Shown here one piece after another: positions 62,608-64,000 of a stretch of DNA of 64,000 nucleotides. Numbering within the stretch: position 1 is the stretch's first letter; the number at the start of each line of letters is the position of its first letter. The notes below the pieces were generated by a model. It saw nothing but the letters and a program-made list of their open reading frames with translations. It did not search any database and was not told the origin of the DNA. The translations under genes and the position numbers were made by a program. Origin of the DNA: Panaeolus papilionaceus (Eukaryota > Basidiomycota > Agaricomycetes > Agaricales); assembly GCA_015501605.1 (NCBI GenBank), contig JADNRZ010000015.1, positions 930,001 to 994,000 on the forward strand. The letters are read 5' to 3'.

Positions 62608-63853
62608 TTAGATTCCTGGTCGATCCTCGCTGTAATGGGTCATTGACCACGTTCTAAATTGTTGCTTCGCGATCCAGTCGAACCAGATCTGCTGGTATTT
62701 GGGTGTCCATTGCTTGGGAACGGGGCCCAGACTTGCGATCCTCTGAATCTCGAGGAGCTCCTCTTCCGACTCGTGGAGGTGCTTGAAATAGGAAGCCATC
62801 TTCTCGTCGGGATGAGTCTACACAAGGTAAAAAAGGGTGGATGTCAGTTTAGAAAAATGTGTGCTAGTATTTCGGCGAACGCACCCTATGTTGAAACACC
62901 ATTTTGTGCCATTTACAGTAGCTTTTATCAGTGATGCGAACTCTAAACGAGCCTTTGGGGGTAAAAATGCCTGTGTTGATGAGCGGAAGCGGAGGTGGGG
63001 ACTGCGATGATGGGCGTGGAATAACATCAGCGTCGTTCACGGTTGAGCTGATTGGCGCTGGCATTGAAATGGCGATCACTGGTTCTTCTGAAGGAACGGT
63101 AACCTGGGGCTGCGCCGATAAAAGGATGGGCGATCGAAGGGCCTCATCTGATGGAAAGACTTCCTTTGGCATCTTCGGCGGTTCCATAGATTCTACAAGC
63201 GTGGCTGTGGTCGACGCTGGAGACGAAACACGGTCATCATCGGATGGAGATGGTGCGAGTTGAGCCATTTCTGCCGTGTCGGCGGAATCAAGAGGAGAAC
63301 ATGTTGTGAGCAACGCAGTCGAGGTGTCAACATGAGGTTTCAGAAGCTCTGATTCCGAGGGGCCAGAGCTGCTCCGAGGGCGATTAGTTAATTTCGAACT
63401 GATCCTCCGACGCCTGTAACTCATGAGCAACTTCTGGGATCGGATGTGGTCGTGTGGACGATAGCAGATGTATGTCGCGGTAGCCTTGGTCCTTGGGATG
63501 ATAAGAGAGTCGGACAGAAGCTGGTCGGCTGAGGACTCTGTGCCATAGACAGGCAAGTCGGAGGTTGGCTTTGAGTCGTCATGCTGCACAGCGACACCAA
63601 TAACCATAGAATCCCGTGAGCCAGCCGCGCTGATCGTGTTTCCGTCAGAAGTGGTGGTCGTAGTCCTCAAGCTGATGAACCGCAAGTTGCCAGCAAAGCC
63701 TAGTTGCGTCCTGGTCCACGCGCCACTGATCAAATGTAGGAGTTGTGAAATCCAGCGAAAGATCAACGGAAATGTTGTTGTATTAAACTGAGTTGTTGTC
63801 GGGGAAGACTTTGTGATTCCCATGATTGGGTTCTCTGGAAATGAAGAAGACAT
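62608..63853 (-). CDS. Unrecognised protein, two exons
   Basis: Exons 63853-62885 and 62817-62608, with a 67-nt GT-AG intron, give 392 residues. The N-terminus (MSSSFPENPIMGITK) leads into a hydrophobic stretch (FPLIFRWISQLLHLISGAW) that might be a membrane segment or a targeting sequence. A long Ser/Thr/Pro-rich, probably disordered middle follows (SYRRRRISSKLTNRPRSSSG; SPSDDDRVSSP; SQSPPPLPLINTG). The end is compact: FRVRITDKSYCKWHKMVFQH, then THPDEKMASYFKHLHESEEE, LEIQRIASLGPVPKQWTPKY, QQIWFDWIAKQQ. I do not recognise a family. Splicing is supported because the second exon continues the only conserved-looking part. Further upstream exons beyond 63853 cannot be excluded; a possible donor (GTAAGT) lies near 63940 on this strand. 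Confidence 0.55.
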
Positions 63854-64000
63854 CCGGATGATGGACTGGGTAATGGGAAGTCTCTGTCGGTGCGGAATGT
63901 ATAAGCCAGCAAGTCACTTTTCACAAAGTAGAAGCACTTACGCGGGTTGTTGGTAGTAAGTAGTATGAGAGCATTCGAAGACGCAAGACATGTAGTGGTT

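Overview
This window looks like an agaricomycete (mushroom-forming basidiomycete) nuclear genome. Genes carry many short GT-AG introns of about 50-70 nt. Housekeeping genes (an Abo1/Yta7/ATAD2-type AAA ATPase, Tsr2, RuvB-like 1, NF-YC/Hap5) sit among families typical of this class: DUF6533-type membrane proteins, a DUF6593-like protein, F-box proteins and a TPR/DUF4470-type family. No tRNA, rRNA, CRISPR array or replication origin was found. All calls come from reading the sequence; no database search was run.

Layout. 1-1126 holds the 5' part of a minus-strand short-chain dehydrogenase. 2323-7476 is a 10-exon AAA ATPase/bromodomain gene. 8004-13234 is a complete Ngaro-type tyrosine-recombinase retrotransposon (gag, RT-RNase H, YR) with split direct repeats A1-B1-A2-B2 that read as identical in pairs. 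13771-19705 is a tandem array of three DUF6533-like membrane protein genes. 20240-31438 carries three copies of a large TPR/DUF4470 family, two plus and one minus. An F-box gene (31835-33177) and a block of conserved genes (TSR2, RVB1, DUF6593-like, NF-YC) follow, with a 3.4-kb stretch at 36956-40336 that I could not assign. 43549-62017 has four more TPR/DUF4470 copies, with a second F-box gene inserted between the last two. The window ends in an unrecognised minus-strand gene.

The most striking content is the seven-copy TPR/DUF4470 array. Copies 1 and 2 read through intact. Copy 3 has a single frameshift. Copies 4, 5 and 7 are decayed by frameshifts, nonsense codons and deletions. Copy 6 has open exons but is interrupted by two DNA-transposon insertions (647 bp with a TA target duplication, and 1424 bp with 13-bp inverted ends); removing each on paper restores the family reading frame. 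This is birth-and-death evolution caught in progress. The family's function is unknown.

Other points of interest are a 13-bp direct repeat flanking the Ngaro element, which tyrosine-recombinase integration does not predict; a frame that stays open for about 490 codons across the whole gag gene; a minimal uORF overlapping the start codon of two of the three membrane-protein paralogs; and a conserved 22-nt microexon in the TPR family.
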